Positions 36,321-45,487 of a stretch of DNA of 64,000 nt are shown one piece after another. Within the stretch, counting starts at the first letter, position 1, and each line of letters starts with the position of its first letter. Location: contig MPMI01000026.1 in the NCBI GenBank assembly GCA_002238415.1, positions 1 through 64,000 of the forward strand, read 5' to 3'. This DNA is from Desulfurellaceae bacterium bin18. GTDB lineage: Bacteria > Desulfobacterota > Binatia > Bin18. Position numbers and translations under genes: made by a program. The notes beneath the pieces were generated by a model that saw only the letters and a list, made by a program, of their open reading frames with translations, did not search any database and was not told where the DNA came from.

Positions 36321-36490
36321 AGGTTACTCTGGTCAGCCGCTCTGACAGTTCCCAAAGCCTTTTGGCGTTGTCATCGTTGCGGGCATGTTTACTCATATAC
36401 GCCCTAGCCGGCGGTCCGGTCATCTCGAACGGGCCACCGGGACCAAAGTAATCACCTCCGGCGACATCCCCGGCCGGTGGCCGCGCAGGA
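36310..36490 (-). pseudogene. C-terminal relic of the SDR of the duplicated module
   Basis: Reading the minus strand gives PPAGDVAGGDYFGPGGPFEM and ends in LSERLTRVTYAP, matching the C-terminus of the SDR at 39599-40501. The match runs to 36490, exactly where the stop of the LLM gene (36491) begins, so the upstream part of the SDR was replaced by unrelated sequence. The stop overlaps the start of the following deazaflavin gene, as in the intact copy. Confidence 0.75.
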
Positions 36491-37504
36491 TTACAAGAAG
36501 TGCGGCATGAGATGGGTCTTTACCGCGTCCAGGGTGACCGCAGGCCTGATGCCCGGCACCTCAAACGCGACCGGACTGGTGAGTCCGGCATCGACGAGGG
36601 CGGCCAGCCTGTGGCGGCAGTGCTCCGGGTCGCCGGCAATCGCAAAGGTATCGATCATCCAATCCGTTACCAGATCGACGGCCAGGTCACCTGCGGCAAA
36701 CCGTTCGCCAAAACGCTGCACATCTCTGGCGGCAAGACCCGGACAGGAGAAGAGCGGGTGCTCTGGCTGGCCGCTTAACAGCCCGATCCAGGTGGCCAGA
36801 AAGGGCTTGACGGCCTCACGGGCGGCAGCCGCGTCTTCTGCAATGGCAACGGTCAGCAGACCACCCACTTCAAAGTCGGCCCAGGCTTTGCCAGCGGCGT
36901 CCGTTCCTCGTCTGAGACACTCCACCGCGTAGCGCACATAGGCTGGGCTCAGCAACACGGCCAGCAGGGCCCCATCGGCAATCTGGCCGGCCAGCGTCAG
37001 GTTCTGCGGGCCCATCACCCCCAAGTGAATCGGAACGTCCGTCCGGGGAGGCTGAAAATTGAAGCAGGCGGACGTGGTCTGGAACACCTGTCCCGTATAC
37101 GTCACGGCCTCACCCCGAAAGAGCGCCCGGATAATCTCCACGCCTTCCCGCATTGAGGTGGCCGGTTTGGTGTACGGAATCCCGAGTTGTCCCTCAATCC
37201 AGGGGGCGACGCTTGCGCCCATACCCAACACTGCGCGGCCGTCGGATATTTCTTCCAGGGAACCCAACTCCATAGCCGTCAGTACGGGATGGCGCGTATA
37301 AGGGTTGAGCACACCTATGCCGATACGGAGCGAGGTTGTGCACGCCGCAATGGCGCTGGCCAGGCTGAACGCCCCGCGGTGCACATAGTCTTCCGGCACC
37401 CAATAGGTCCCAAAGCCGTCGGCTTCAGCCTGCCGGGCCGTCGCCATACATTCCCGGGCCGTCAGATGCTGGAAGCTCACGCCAAATTCTTTTATCTGTC
37501 CCAT
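36491..37504 (-). CDS. LLM-class F420-dependent oxidoreductase (337 aa)
   Basis: N-terminal EFGVSFQHLTARECMATARQ, LRIGIGVLNPYTRHPVL, AVLGMGASVAPWIEGQLG and the C-terminal FAIAGDPEHCRHRL are of the methylene-tetrahydromethanopterin-reductase-like LLM group. Start ATG 37504 is used. It would reduce or oxidise its substrate with F420 or FMN. It is monocistronic and its 3' end meets a truncated SDR exactly at the stop codon. Confidence 0.88.
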   Translation of the reverse strand: MGQIKEFGVSFQHLTARECMATARQAEADGFGTYWVPEDYVHRGAFSLASAIAACTTSLRIGIGVLNPYTRHPVLTAMELGSLEEISDGRAVLGMGASVAPWIEGQLGIPYTKPATSMREGVEIIRALFRGEAVTYTGQVFQTTSACFNFQPPRTDVPIHLGVMGPQNLTLAGQIADGALLAVLLSPAYVRYAVECLRRGTDAAGKAWADFEVGGLLTVAIAEDAAAAREAVKPFLATWIGLLSGQPEHPLFSCPGLAARDVQRFGERFAAGDLAVDLVTDWMIDTFAIAGDPEHCRHRLAALVDAGLTSPVAFEVPGIRPAVTLDAVKTHLMPHFL

Positions 37505-37670
37505 CGAAACCTCCGTCGGGTCAGGCCCGCGCCGGGCGGGTCCCTTTTTATGGTCCGCTCCGGTTGCTGTCAACGAAGGGAACGTCGAGCGTTACTACGC
37601 TCTTGCCGCATTCACCACTCACCGGGTATCGTGCTCTCGACCCCGTATCGGCTCTCTCGGGACATGATCC

Positions 37671-39044
37671 ATGTCACGCCACGTCCTCCAGCCCCCGGTT
37701 CTTATCGCCAGTGCCAGCGCCGTGCTGGTCTCGCTCGATACGTCCGTGAATATCGCCTTCCCGGCGATTACGACCGACTTTGGCTTGGATGTCACCGCCA
37801 TGCAGTGGGTCGTGGTCAGCTATGTCCTGACCTATGCCAGCCTGCTGCTCGGCTGTGGCAAGGTCGCCGACGTGTGGGGTCACAGCCGCGTCCTGAGCTG
37901 GGGTCTGGGCGCCAGTGCCGTCGCCGTGCTGCTGTGCGGCCTGGCGCCCACCTTTCCCCTGCTGCTCGGAGCCCGAGTTGTGCAGGGCATCGCCGTAGCC
38001 CTTATTTTTGCCGCGGCCCCAGCGCTGGCTACGCTGTCGGTTCCGCCACAAGCCCGGGGGCGTGTCCTCGGCATTTTTCAGATGAGCGCGGCGGTCGGCT
38101 TTGCCCTGGGGCCCCTTGTCGGCGGCCTCCTGGTCGGCAGCTTTGGCTGGCGGGCGGTGTATCTGTTTCGGGTCGGACCGGCCCTGGTGCTGGGCTGGTT
38201 GGCGTTCAGGCAGACCCCGTCAGCTACCAAGCAAACCGCCCGGCCCGCCTTTGACACCCTCGGTATACTCAGCCTGGCGGGCGGTATCGCGAGCTTGCTA
38301 CTGGCCCTGAGCCGAGGCCAGACCGCGGGCTGGACCTCACCCCTCGTCCTGACCCTGCTGGGGCTCTCCGGCCTGAGCTTTACCCTCTTTGTGAAAGCCG
38401 AACAGCAGGCCAATCCACCGGTCGTGGACCTCAGCCTGTTCCGCAGACCGGCCTTTGCGCTGGCCAACGCCCTGAACGTGCTGGCGAACGGCGCCATGTT
38501 TGCGATTTGGCTCCTCGTCCCCCACTATACCGTGCAGGTACTCGGGCATCCCGAAACCACCGCCGGGTTGGTATTGGTAGCCACCCCCCTGGCTACCGCC
38601 CTGGTGGCTCCGCTGGCGGGCGCGCTCACGGACCGGCTGGGGACCCGGCTGCTGAGTTCCGTGGGGCTCGGTCTCGAGGCCTGCGGGCTGTGGCTGATGA
38701 GTGCCCTGCACGGCGAAACCACCACCCTGCCGGCCGTGCTGACGCTCGGCCTTGTTGGGGCGGGCGTCGGACTCTTCCAGGTGCCCAATATGAGCTTTGT
38801 GATGGGGGCGATTCCCCGCGACCAGCAGGGGGTCGCGGGCGGGATGAGTCAGATGATGCGGACGCTGGGCGTCGTCCTCGGCGTAACCGGCGCCAGTACG
38901 CTGTTTGCCAGCCGCAAGATGGTGTATGCGGCGTCCGGCTCCGGAGCGTATGCAGACTCGTTTATGCCAGCCTTCCAGGACGTGTTCCTGGTCTGCGCGG
39001 GGATCTGTTTGTGTGCGTGTGTGCTGTCCGTGCTCCGCCGGTAA
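37671..39044 (+). CDS. MFS transporter, DHA2-type drug/proton antiporter (457 aa)
   Basis: Fourteen or so hydrophobic segments alternate with short loops. The family signature LVSLDTSVNIAFPAI is at the N-terminus and WVVVSYVLTYASLLLGCGKVAD follows in segment 2 with GKVADVWGHSRVL. The later GRVLGIFQMSAAVGFALGPL is the antiporter motif C. It is an inner-membrane proton-linked exporter of lipophilic compounds. It is alone on the plus strand, between minus-strand genes. Confidence 0.93.
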   Translation: MSRHVLQPPVLIASASAVLVSLDTSVNIAFPAITTDFGLDVTAMQWVVVSYVLTYASLLLGCGKVADVWGHSRVLSWGLGASAVAVLLCGLAPTFPLLLGARVVQGIAVALIFAAAPALATLSVPPQARGRVLGIFQMSAAVGFALGPLVGGLLVGSFGWRAVYLFRVGPALVLGWLAFRQTPSATKQTARPAFDTLGILSLAGGIASLLLALSRGQTAGWTSPLVLTLLGLSGLSFTLFVKAEQQANPPVVDLSLFRRPAFALANALNVLANGAMFAIWLLVPHYTVQVLGHPETTAGLVLVATPLATALVAPLAGALTDRLGTRLLSSVGLGLEACGLWLMSALHGETTTLPAVLTLGLVGAGVGLFQVPNMSFVMGAIPRDQQGVAGGMSQMMRTLGVVLGVTGASTLFASRKMVYAASGSGAYADSFMPAFQDVFLVCAGICLCACVLSVLRR

Positions 39045-39153
39045 CGACCGCAACTTTCTCTTTCAAATCTTGCATGGCGTTCTCTCTTTACTCCGCTTCG
39101 ACCCAGCGGTCGTCCCGCTTATGAAACCGGAGGCTGGCCCGTATAGGTCCCGG

Positions 39154-39609
39154 TCAGCTTTTGTTGTCCTGCGTTTGGTCTTGAATTTTGACTTCAACGA
39201 AAACCGCGCCGGTCCATTCCGCCCGCATATAGGTCCACGGACGGAGTTTTCTGAACCCCGCGCTGCTTCGCTCGGGATCATCGAGAATGGGGGTGGCCCA
39301 GCCTGTGTACTCCGTTCCCTGAATGAGCATGGTGACTTCCGCACCGCCCTCAAGATGTTTCTCCCACCCGAAATCGCTTCCGATGTAGACCATATCTCCC
39401 TCGCGCAGGTAGTTCACCGGAAACGTTTTCATCTGCGCCGTCTCCCGGTCCTTCATCGTGATGAGCATGGTGCGGCCACTGAACAGCGCGTGCTGCTCGG
39501 ATTGCAGGATGATCGGCATCAGAGGATGGTAGGCCGCGGCGAGTACGGAGAGGCCAGCGACTATGGAAATAATAGTGATCATACGTTTTCCTCGATCTCT
39601 ATTTCGCAT
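39154..39609 (-). CDS. Deazaflavin-dependent nitroreductase-like protein (151 aa), copy 2
   Basis: Near copy of the protein at 35859-36320: same N-terminal anchor MITIISIVAGLSVLAAAYHP and VNYLREGDMVYIGSD, MLIQGTEYTGWATPI. Its start overlaps the stop of the SDR at 39599 by 11 bases, so the two are translationally coupled. It would reduce a quinone, nitro or enone compound with F420H2. The pair is best seen as an SDR plus deazaflavin-reductase unit. Confidence 0.85.
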   Translation of the reverse strand: MRNRDRGKRMITIISIVAGLSVLAAAYHPLMPIILQSEQHALFSGRTMLITMKDRETAQMKTFPVNYLREGDMVYIGSDFGWEKHLEGGAEVTMLIQGTEYTGWATPILDDPERSSAGFRKLRPWTYMRAEWTGAVFVEVKIQDQTQDNKS

Positions 39610-40501
39610 AGGTCACTCCGGTTAGCCGTTCCGACAGTGCCCACAGTTTTTTGGCGTTTTCGTCATTACGGGCGTATTTGCTCATATACGCTTTGGCCGG
39701 CGGCCCGGTCATCTCAAATGGGCCTCCAGGACCGAAGTAATCACCTCCGATGACATCTCCAGCCGTGGCTGCATGGAGCGTCGGCAGCGCACCGGCAGGC
39801 GGGTCCTGTGCCACAAACGGAAAACTCATGAAAAACCGAAAACTCGGTTTATGCTGCTGTAAATTGGTTCGGGTCGAACCAGGATGGGCCGCCGTAGAGA
39901 GCGGAGAGCCTTTCTCCGTGTGATAGAGACGTTGCAGCTCACGCATGAACAGCAAATTAGCCAGCTTGCTATAGCCATACGCCCTGTTCGGTGAGTATTT
40001 CCTTTCCGCATTCAGATTGTCGAAATGCATGGGGCTATACCGATGCATGATACTGCTCACGGTCACGATGCGTGAGTTTTCCGTTTTGAGCAATATCGTC
40101 AGTAAGCGTCCGGTCAGCGCAAAGTGACCGAGATGATTCGTGCCAAACTGCCGCTCGAAACCGTCTGCCGTCCGCTCCAAAGAGGGCACCATCATGACAC
40201 CCCCGTTATTGATTAACAGGTCGAGGTTTTGATAGGCGGCGGTAAAATTCTCGGCGAACGTTTTAACGGACTCCAAGCTCGCCAGGTCGAGTGGTTGAAA
40301 TTCGATCTTGGCCTGCGAAGCGCTTTGCAGAATATCCGCACACGCGGCTTCACCTTTTTCTTTATTCCGGCAGGCAAGGATCACCTGGGCGCCTCTTTGC
40401 GCGAGAACGCGGGCCGTCTCAAGTCCGATACCGCTATTCGCACCGGTCACAATCGCAATACGCCCGGTTTGATCCGGAACATCTTTTTCGCTCCACGCCA
40501 T
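39599..40501 (-). CDS. SDR, protochlorophyllide-reductase/retinol-dehydrogenase-like (300 aa)
   Basis: Cofactor loop IVTGANSGIGLETARVL, NNGGVMMVP in the NNAG position, and the Y-x-x-x-K of YGYSKLANLL. It belongs to the extended SDR group with RDH and POR-like proteins and has FGPGGPFEMTGPPAKAYM at the end. ATG 40501 has AAAGGAGG before it. It is the first gene of the module with the deazaflavin protein and is divergent from the TetR gene, with a palindrome between them that is probably its operator. Confidence 0.9.
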   Translation of the reverse strand: MAWSEKDVPDQTGRIAIVTGANSGIGLETARVLAQRGAQVILACRNKEKGEAACADILQSASQAKIEFQPLDLASLESVKTFAENFTAAYQNLDLLINNGGVMMVPSLERTADGFERQFGTNHLGHFALTGRLLTILLKTENSRIVTVSSIMHRYSPMHFDNLNAERKYSPNRAYGYSKLANLLFMRELQRLYHTEKGSPLSTAAHPGSTRTNLQQHKPSFRFFMSFPFVAQDPPAGALPTLHAATAGDVIGGDYFGPGGPFEMTGPPAKAYMSKYARNDENAKKLWALSERLTGVTYAK

Positions 40502-40558
40502 GATCGGTCCTCCTTTGGCTTTACCGTTTCTGTTGAGGGATAACATTCTGACATATTG

Positions 40559-40577
40559 ACTTGTTACGTCAACAAGT
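40559..40577. promoter_or_regulatory. TetR-type operator palindrome
   Basis: ACTTGTT (40559-40565) and AACAAGT (40571-40577) are perfect inverted arms around ACGTC. It lies between the divergent SDR (start 40501) and TetR (start 40644) genes, overlapping a TTGAC-like element. The dimeric TetR protein encoded next door is the obvious ligand. Confidence 0.75.
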
Positions 40578-40643
40578 TATTTCCTTTCTCATGGCGAATG
40601 AGGAAATTGACAGGCCGGCAGGGTCTGTCATGATGTCTCGACT

Positions 40644-41249
40644 ATGAGTATGGCTGCAGAACAAACGCGAAGCAAAAGCCGCCGCGCCGCGATTTTAGAG
40701 GCCGCTCAAACCTGCTTCTTTCAGTACGGCTTGGAGCGGACACGGATGGAGGACATCGCCCGTCTCGCCCATATTTCAAGACCCGCGCTGTACGAGCATT
40801 TCGAGAACAAGTCGGCTATTTTTCTGGCCTTAGCACGTTCTATCATAACATCGCAGCTACAAGAGGCAGAAGTGGAACTCCAGCATTCCGGCCCAATCTG
40901 GAAGCGTGTGATCTCCGCTTTTGAAGCCTGGTCGGTAAAGCCCTTAGAGATGATTGCGGCAGCGCCGCATGCTGACGATATTATTCAAGCGGGCTCTGGA
41001 TTAGCAGCGGATGTGTATCGCGAAGGACGTAAAAATTTCTGTAAACGGCTCTCCGCCGCTCTCCAAGATGCCACCCGAAAAGGTGAGCTGAATCTGAAAA
41101 AAGCAGGACTCACGGCGACAGCAGCGGCAGACCTGCTTGTCACTGCGTCGACTGGCGCGAAAAGCGATTGGAAAGATACCACCCTGTACAGAAAGCGCAT
41201 CACCGGCTTTATCCACGTGTTTGCCGCGGCAACTTCCCCGGAGGAATAG
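40644..41249 (+). CDS. TetR/AcrR-family transcriptional regulator (201 aa)
   Basis: The N-terminal helix-turn-helix is clear: RRAAILEAAQTCFFQYGLER, then IARLAHISRPALYEHFENKS, which is the TetR recognition helix followed by a helical ligand domain. Length is normal. It is divergent from the SDR/deazaflavin module and should repress it, binding the palindrome at 40559-40577. The inducer is unknown; a hydrophobic substrate of the module is likely. A start two codons later (M3) is possible. Confidence 0.92.
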   Translation: MSMAAEQTRSKSRRAAILEAAQTCFFQYGLERTRMEDIARLAHISRPALYEHFENKSAIFLALARSIITSQLQEAEVELQHSGPIWKRVISAFEAWSVKPLEMIAAAPHADDIIQAGSGLAADVYREGRKNFCKRLSAALQDATRKGELNLKKAGLTATAAADLLVTASTGAKSDWKDTTLYRKRITGFIHVFAAATSPEE

Positions 41250-41460
41250 GGAACCGCTTCTCCGTAGGTATTAGCTCGTGAAACGGTGCTGGCGGACAAG
41301 CTCGACCAGCCTCGCGATCAGTTCTGAGTTTCGCCGCACACGGAAGATGTACCGGGGCACCTGTTTCCCCACATGCTGGGCCATGAAGGGCTCTCCCCAA
41401 AAACTCATCAGCCCCTCCACCGTCCCATCCGCGCCCACGTCGGAGAGAATAGGGCGTCGT

Positions 41461-43761
41461 TTACACTTCCGCGGCGGAGATGTCGGTCCGTTTCCCTTTG
41501 ACTGACCAGCCCGTTGAGAGACCAAGGTGAAACCAGCCGAACGCCAATATCCCTATCGCGAAAAGCGTGTCCCCAATCACTCGCAGCCACCGAAACGTAT
41601 CGAGCACAGGTGTCTGTAAGAACTCAGCCGAGCGAGCATACCACATCCCGTGTTCGACGCTCGCCCAGGTCTGGGCCAGCCCGACCGGCAGTAAACTGAG
41701 GAGCACCTGTAACCCCATGCCGATATTCATCGCCCAGAACGCAAATCCGAGTGCTGTTGTGTTCCACTCCTGCCGCATGGTGAGCAGCCGGAGACTCAAC
41801 AGTGACAAACCTATCCCGAGCATACCGTACACGCCAAACAGAGCCGTGTGGGCATGCACAGGGGTCGTGTTGAGGCCCTGCATATAGTACAGCGCGATGG
41901 GGGGATTAATGAGAAAGCCAAACAGGCCAGCCCCAACCAGATTCCAAAAAGCTACAGCAACAAACCAGTAAATCGGCCATTTATAGTGCTTGACCCAAGG
42001 CGTGAGGTGGACCAGCGACCAGTTCTCATAGGCTTCAAAGCCGATGAGAACCAGCGGCATGAGCTCCAGAGCGCTGAACGTACCACCGAGGACCAGAATG
42101 ATGGGCGTTGTCCCCGTGAAGTAGAGATGATGAAACATCCCGAGGACACCACCGGTCAGATATAGAATCGTGGTGAATAATACAGCCATTGTCGCCGAGC
42201 GCACCCGGACGAGTCCCAATCGGGTGAACGCAAAAGCAATCACCGTAACCGCAAACACCTCGAAGAAGCCTTCCACCCACAGATGGACGACCCACCAGCG
42301 CCAATACTCCGCAATGGCCAGGTTCGTGTGCCGCTCCCACATCAACCCCGCGGAGTAAAACAGCGCAATAGAGATCACGGCCAGGACAAAGATGCCGAGC
42401 AACTGTTTGTTTGCTCCCTGGGAGGTGCGCAGCGCTGGCCACAAGGCGCGGAGCATCAGACTCACCCAGAGAAAGAGCCCGACAAGCAGCAGAATCTGCC
42501 AGAAGCGCCCCAGCTCAACATACTCAAACCCTTGGTGCCCAAACCAGAAGTTGATTCCGCCCTCTAAATGATGATGGATTGCCAGGGCTTGGCCCGCCAT
42601 CGAGCCGACGACAACAAAAACAAGAGCGACAAAAAGAAAGTTGACACCCAGACGTTGGCGGCCGGGCTCTCGTCCGGCAATGGCCGGAGCGAGGCACAGA
42701 CCGGTAGCCAGCCAGGACGTTGCAATCCACAGGATGCCGAGTTGAACGTGCCAGGTCCGGGCCAGCGAGTACGGCAGCCAGTCGGCCAGGGGGATACCGT
42801 AGAAGCCGGTTCCTTCGACTCCATAATGGGCAGTGACGATGCCCATCAGCATTTGGACAATAAGCAGCGCCCCAACGACCCAGAAGTACTTCTGGGTTGC
42901 ATACATTGAGGGGGTCGGCGTCAGTTCTCGGAGGGGGTCGACGGCTGGCCGATCATGCATATTACGCCAGAATTCCCGAGTCGCCGCGTAGAACCAGGCA
43001 AGCCCGCCAATGCCGCCCAACAGCAGGACGAAACTCGCCACCGAAACGACGATCATCGTCCCCGTTGGAACGTTTCCAACCAGCCTCTCGGGCGGCCAGT
43101 TGTTTGTATACGTGATGACCTCGCCGGGACGTTCGGTCACGCACGCCCAAGTCGCCCAGAAAAAGAAGGCGGTGAGTTGGCGAGTTTGCTCAGGTGTGGC
43201 CACCGTCCCTGCCGGCATCGCGTAGCTCTCGCGCAGGGCGTCATACTGAGGGTCCAGGCCAAACAGGCCAAGGTAGTGCGCCTGCACATTGTGGATGGCC
43301 TTCGCCCTCAACTCGGATACGGTTATCGTCTCTGCCGCAGGATCATAGGTATTCGTCCGCATTTCATGCTGGAGCCGCGCCCGTAGTGCGGCTTGTTGTT
43401 CTCCTGCGAGCGCTTCGTAGCCGCGTTCCCCCTCCTCGTGTGCCCAGTGGTCGAGCAGCCAGACTGCCTCGCGGTGCAACCAGTCAGCGGTCCAGTCCGG
43501 TGCCGTGTAGGAGCCATGGCCCCAGATGGACCCCAGTTCGTGTCCGCCAATTGAGCGCCACACATCCTGGCCGCCTCGAATATCGTCTCCGGTGAAGACA
43601 ACCGTACCGCCAGGGGCGACGATACGCTCCGGAACCGGCGGGGCCATCTGATAGACTTCGCGGCCGTAATAGAGCAACGCGCCGAACGATGCGATGACCA
43701 CACCGGCGAGCACCATCCAGAGTGAACGGAAGCCCCTGTTGTCCTGCCACAACTCTGTCAT
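41461..43761 (-). CDS. norB: Quinol-dependent nitric oxide reductase (766 aa)
   Basis: A fused NorCB-type membrane protein: a periplasmic N-domain (VWRSIGGHELGSIWGHGSY) without a c-heme, then about 12 transmembrane segments of the heme-copper oxidase fold. Key stretches are LARTWHVQLGILW, VHLWVEGFFEVFAVTVIAF with the FeB-site glutamates, and GMFHHLYFTGTTP with two histidines. The canonical H and E residues are present, which favours a nitric oxide reductase rather than a nitric oxide dismutase. It would take electrons from quinol and reduce NO to N2O. It follows a PPOX-like gene by 11 bases and is transcribed with it. Confidence 0.92.
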   Translation of the reverse strand: MTELWQDNRGFRSLWMVLAGVVIASFGALLYYGREVYQMAPPVPERIVAPGGTVVFTGDDIRGGQDVWRSIGGHELGSIWGHGSYTAPDWTADWLHREAVWLLDHWAHEEGERGYEALAGEQQAALRARLQHEMRTNTYDPAAETITVSELRAKAIHNVQAHYLGLFGLDPQYDALRESYAMPAGTVATPEQTRQLTAFFFWATWACVTERPGEVITYTNNWPPERLVGNVPTGTMIVVSVASFVLLLGGIGGLAWFYAATREFWRNMHDRPAVDPLRELTPTPSMYATQKYFWVVGALLIVQMLMGIVTAHYGVEGTGFYGIPLADWLPYSLARTWHVQLGILWIATSWLATGLCLAPAIAGREPGRQRLGVNFLFVALVFVVVGSMAGQALAIHHHLEGGINFWFGHQGFEYVELGRFWQILLLVGLFLWVSLMLRALWPALRTSQGANKQLLGIFVLAVISIALFYSAGLMWERHTNLAIAEYWRWWVVHLWVEGFFEVFAVTVIAFAFTRLGLVRVRSATMAVLFTTILYLTGGVLGMFHHLYFTGTTPIILVLGGTFSALELMPLVLIGFEAYENWSLVHLTPWVKHYKWPIYWFVAVAFWNLVGAGLFGFLINPPIALYYMQGLNTTPVHAHTALFGVYGMLGIGLSLLSLRLLTMRQEWNTTALGFAFWAMNIGMGLQVLLSLLPVGLAQTWASVEHGMWYARSAEFLQTPVLDTFRWLRVIGDTLFAIGILAFGWFHLGLSTGWSVKGKRTDISAAEV

Positions 43762-43772
43762 ACGGAGACCCT

Positions 43773-44234
43773 CTATCGGCTGGGTGTAACTCGAACGGCA
43801 ACCATATTGCCAGCCTGAACCCGTCCGGCCAACGGCATAGCCCAATACGTCAACCAGGCCACCCAGTATTTTCTCTTATACGCCGCGTTGATCCGATCTA
43901 GGACCTCGGGATCGGTCACGATCTGGGTTTCCCCACTAAAAGCGGGCTCTCGCTTCTCGTCCAGCCAGACCAGGACCGGACTCCCCCTCCGAATCCGGCG
44001 GGCTTTGAACGAGGTCGGAGCAGTGATGAAATAGACTGCCTCACCCTCATACGTAAACCAGATAGGAGCCGGACGGCTCCAGTCACCATTGGCGCGCTGG
44101 GTGGCCACAGAGATCAATTTCTGTGTTTTCAGGAAAGTTTTGACCGATGGGTTCAGTGCGCCTCCGCTGTCTGCCATGCTCCCGCTACCCACACTAAGAA
44201 TGAGGACAATTCCAAGGAGCCTCCTCGGAGTCAT
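43773..44234 (-). CDS. Exported PPOX-like (pyridoxamine-5'-phosphate-oxidase-fold) protein (153 aa)
   Basis: A short FMN/F420-binding split-barrel: LISVATQRANGDWSRPAPIWFTY followed by YFITAPTSFKARRI and SPVLVWLDEKRE. The N-terminus LLGIVLILSVGSGSMA is a leader, so it is probably exported or anchored. It is the first gene of the operon with norB. It might supply electrons or protect the reductase from NO; no known partner role. Size fits the PPOX fold. Confidence 0.75.
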   Translation of the reverse strand: MTPRRLLGIVLILSVGSGSMADSGGALNPSVKTFLKTQKLISVATQRANGDWSRPAPIWFTYEGEAVYFITAPTSFKARRIRRGSPVLVWLDEKREPAFSGETQIVTDPEVLDRINAAYKRKYWVAWLTYWAMPLAGRVQAGNMVAVRVTPSR

Positions 44235-44355
44235 GATTGCCTCTCGGTGACTGCTGCACGCGCGGCATTGCCCGGCCGCTCAGCCATCTGGACCGAAGAG
44301 ACGCACAAGCTGGGACCGTCACCCTGCCTTACTTGTCTACGATCGCGGTGGCCCG

Positions 44356-45480
44356 TCAAATCCCGAAGAAACGGCTGGCGTTCCCCCCCAGAATTTTATC
44401 CACCGACTCGGACGGCAACGAAGACAAGGTTTCGCGCGCTTTGCGCACAGGCTCAACAAAGCCCTCGGCGTGGGGATAGTCGGAGCCGACGAAGAATTTT
44501 TCGTCCCCGGCGAATTGGACGATGAGGGGAAACATCCTCTCTTCGGGATCACCGTTAATCCAGATATTGCGCTCGAAGTATTCGGAAGCCGGGCGCTCCA
44601 TCTGCGAGGTATGACCCATGTATTTATACCGGTAGTCGAGCCGTTCCAGCCATTCTCCAATCCAGCCGACCATGGCTTCTATGGTGGCCACCCGCAGGCG
44701 GGGAAAGCGCTCCAGCACACCGTCGTAGACCATGGTGGTCAACGCCATGCGCGGATCCTGAATCAGGTTCATGGTCACGAACATCATGCCGGGGTCGCGG
44801 TCGCGGTACCATTCGCGCCCAGTCGAATGCTTATGCCCAGTCAAATGGATGCCAACGCTCAGGTCCAAATCCTGTACCGCCGCCCAAATGGGGTCCAAAT
44901 CCGGGTGCCCAAAGCTACGACCGTTGATGGGAGCTGCGGCAACAAATATCGTCCGGCAGCCCAGCTTGGCGACCCGGTTAAGTTCACGCACGGCCAGTTC
45001 GGCATCGCGCAGGGAGATATGCGCCGCAGGGAAAAGTCGATCGCTATGGCCGGCGCACAGTTCAAACGCCCAGGTGTTATAGGCCCGGCTCAGGGCGTCG
45101 GCAAAGACCGGGTCCTCCACAGTGCCTTCCCATAAGAGGCCGAGCGTGGGGTAGATGACCTGGGCATGAATACCTTCGGCATCCAAAAACTCGACCCGCT
45201 TGTCCATATTTTGCCAGTCCGGACTGAGCGCCAGATATTGATCGAAATGGCCGACGTCCCGGCCCATTTCTTTCTGTCCATAGGCCACCACTGCGGCCAA
45301 CAGGTCGGTGGCGTTGACCATCTTGAGGGGTTTGCCATCCACCAGAATGGTCGGCTCTCCGCTGGTCGGGTTCTTTTCCACCCGCATGGCCCGCTCCCGA
45401 AATGCCGGATCAATATAGCGCGGGTAGAGATCAAGCGGCTCCATAAAGTGGCTGTCACCATCGATCACGTTCATTGACAT
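44356..45480 (-). CDS. Amidohydrolase-2 (ACMSD-like) family protein (374 aa)
   Basis: The N-terminal DGDSHFMEPLDLY has the DxDxH metal motif. LYPRYIDPAFRERAMRV is shared with the other paralogues, GIHLTGHKH holds the next metal histidine and C-terminal FVGSDYPHAEGF the metal aspartate. Start ATG 45480 is used; a second ATG is two codons later. It probably decarboxylates or hydrates an aromatic or alicyclic acid with a bound metal. It follows the DUF29 gene on the same strand after seven bases. Confidence 0.9.
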   Translation of the reverse strand: MSMNVIDGDSHFMEPLDLYPRYIDPAFRERAMRVEKNPTSGEPTILVDGKPLKMVNATDLLAAVVAYGQKEMGRDVGHFDQYLALSPDWQNMDKRVEFLDAEGIHAQVIYPTLGLLWEGTVEDPVFADALSRAYNTWAFELCAGHSDRLFPAAHISLRDAELAVRELNRVAKLGCRTIFVAAAPINGRSFGHPDLDPIWAAVQDLDLSVGIHLTGHKHSTGREWYRDRDPGMMFVTMNLIQDPRMALTTMVYDGVLERFPRLRVATIEAMVGWIGEWLERLDYRYKYMGHTSQMERPASEYFERNIWINGDPEERMFPLIVQFAGDEKFFVGSDYPHAEGFVEPVRKARETLSSLPSESVDKILGGNASRFFGI

Positions 45481-45487
45481 GCTCCTC

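Noticed and set aside
41271-41460. Minus-strand frame downstream of norB, ending VRQHRFTS
   Set aside because: Possible fragment of an unknown gene, but no family recognised, no start with a ribosome site, and it overlaps the end of norB in another frame.
41461-43761. Nitric oxide dismutase instead of nitric oxide reductase
   Set aside because: The VEGFFE and FHHLYF motifs keep the residues expected of NOR; the substitutions reported for NOD were not seen.
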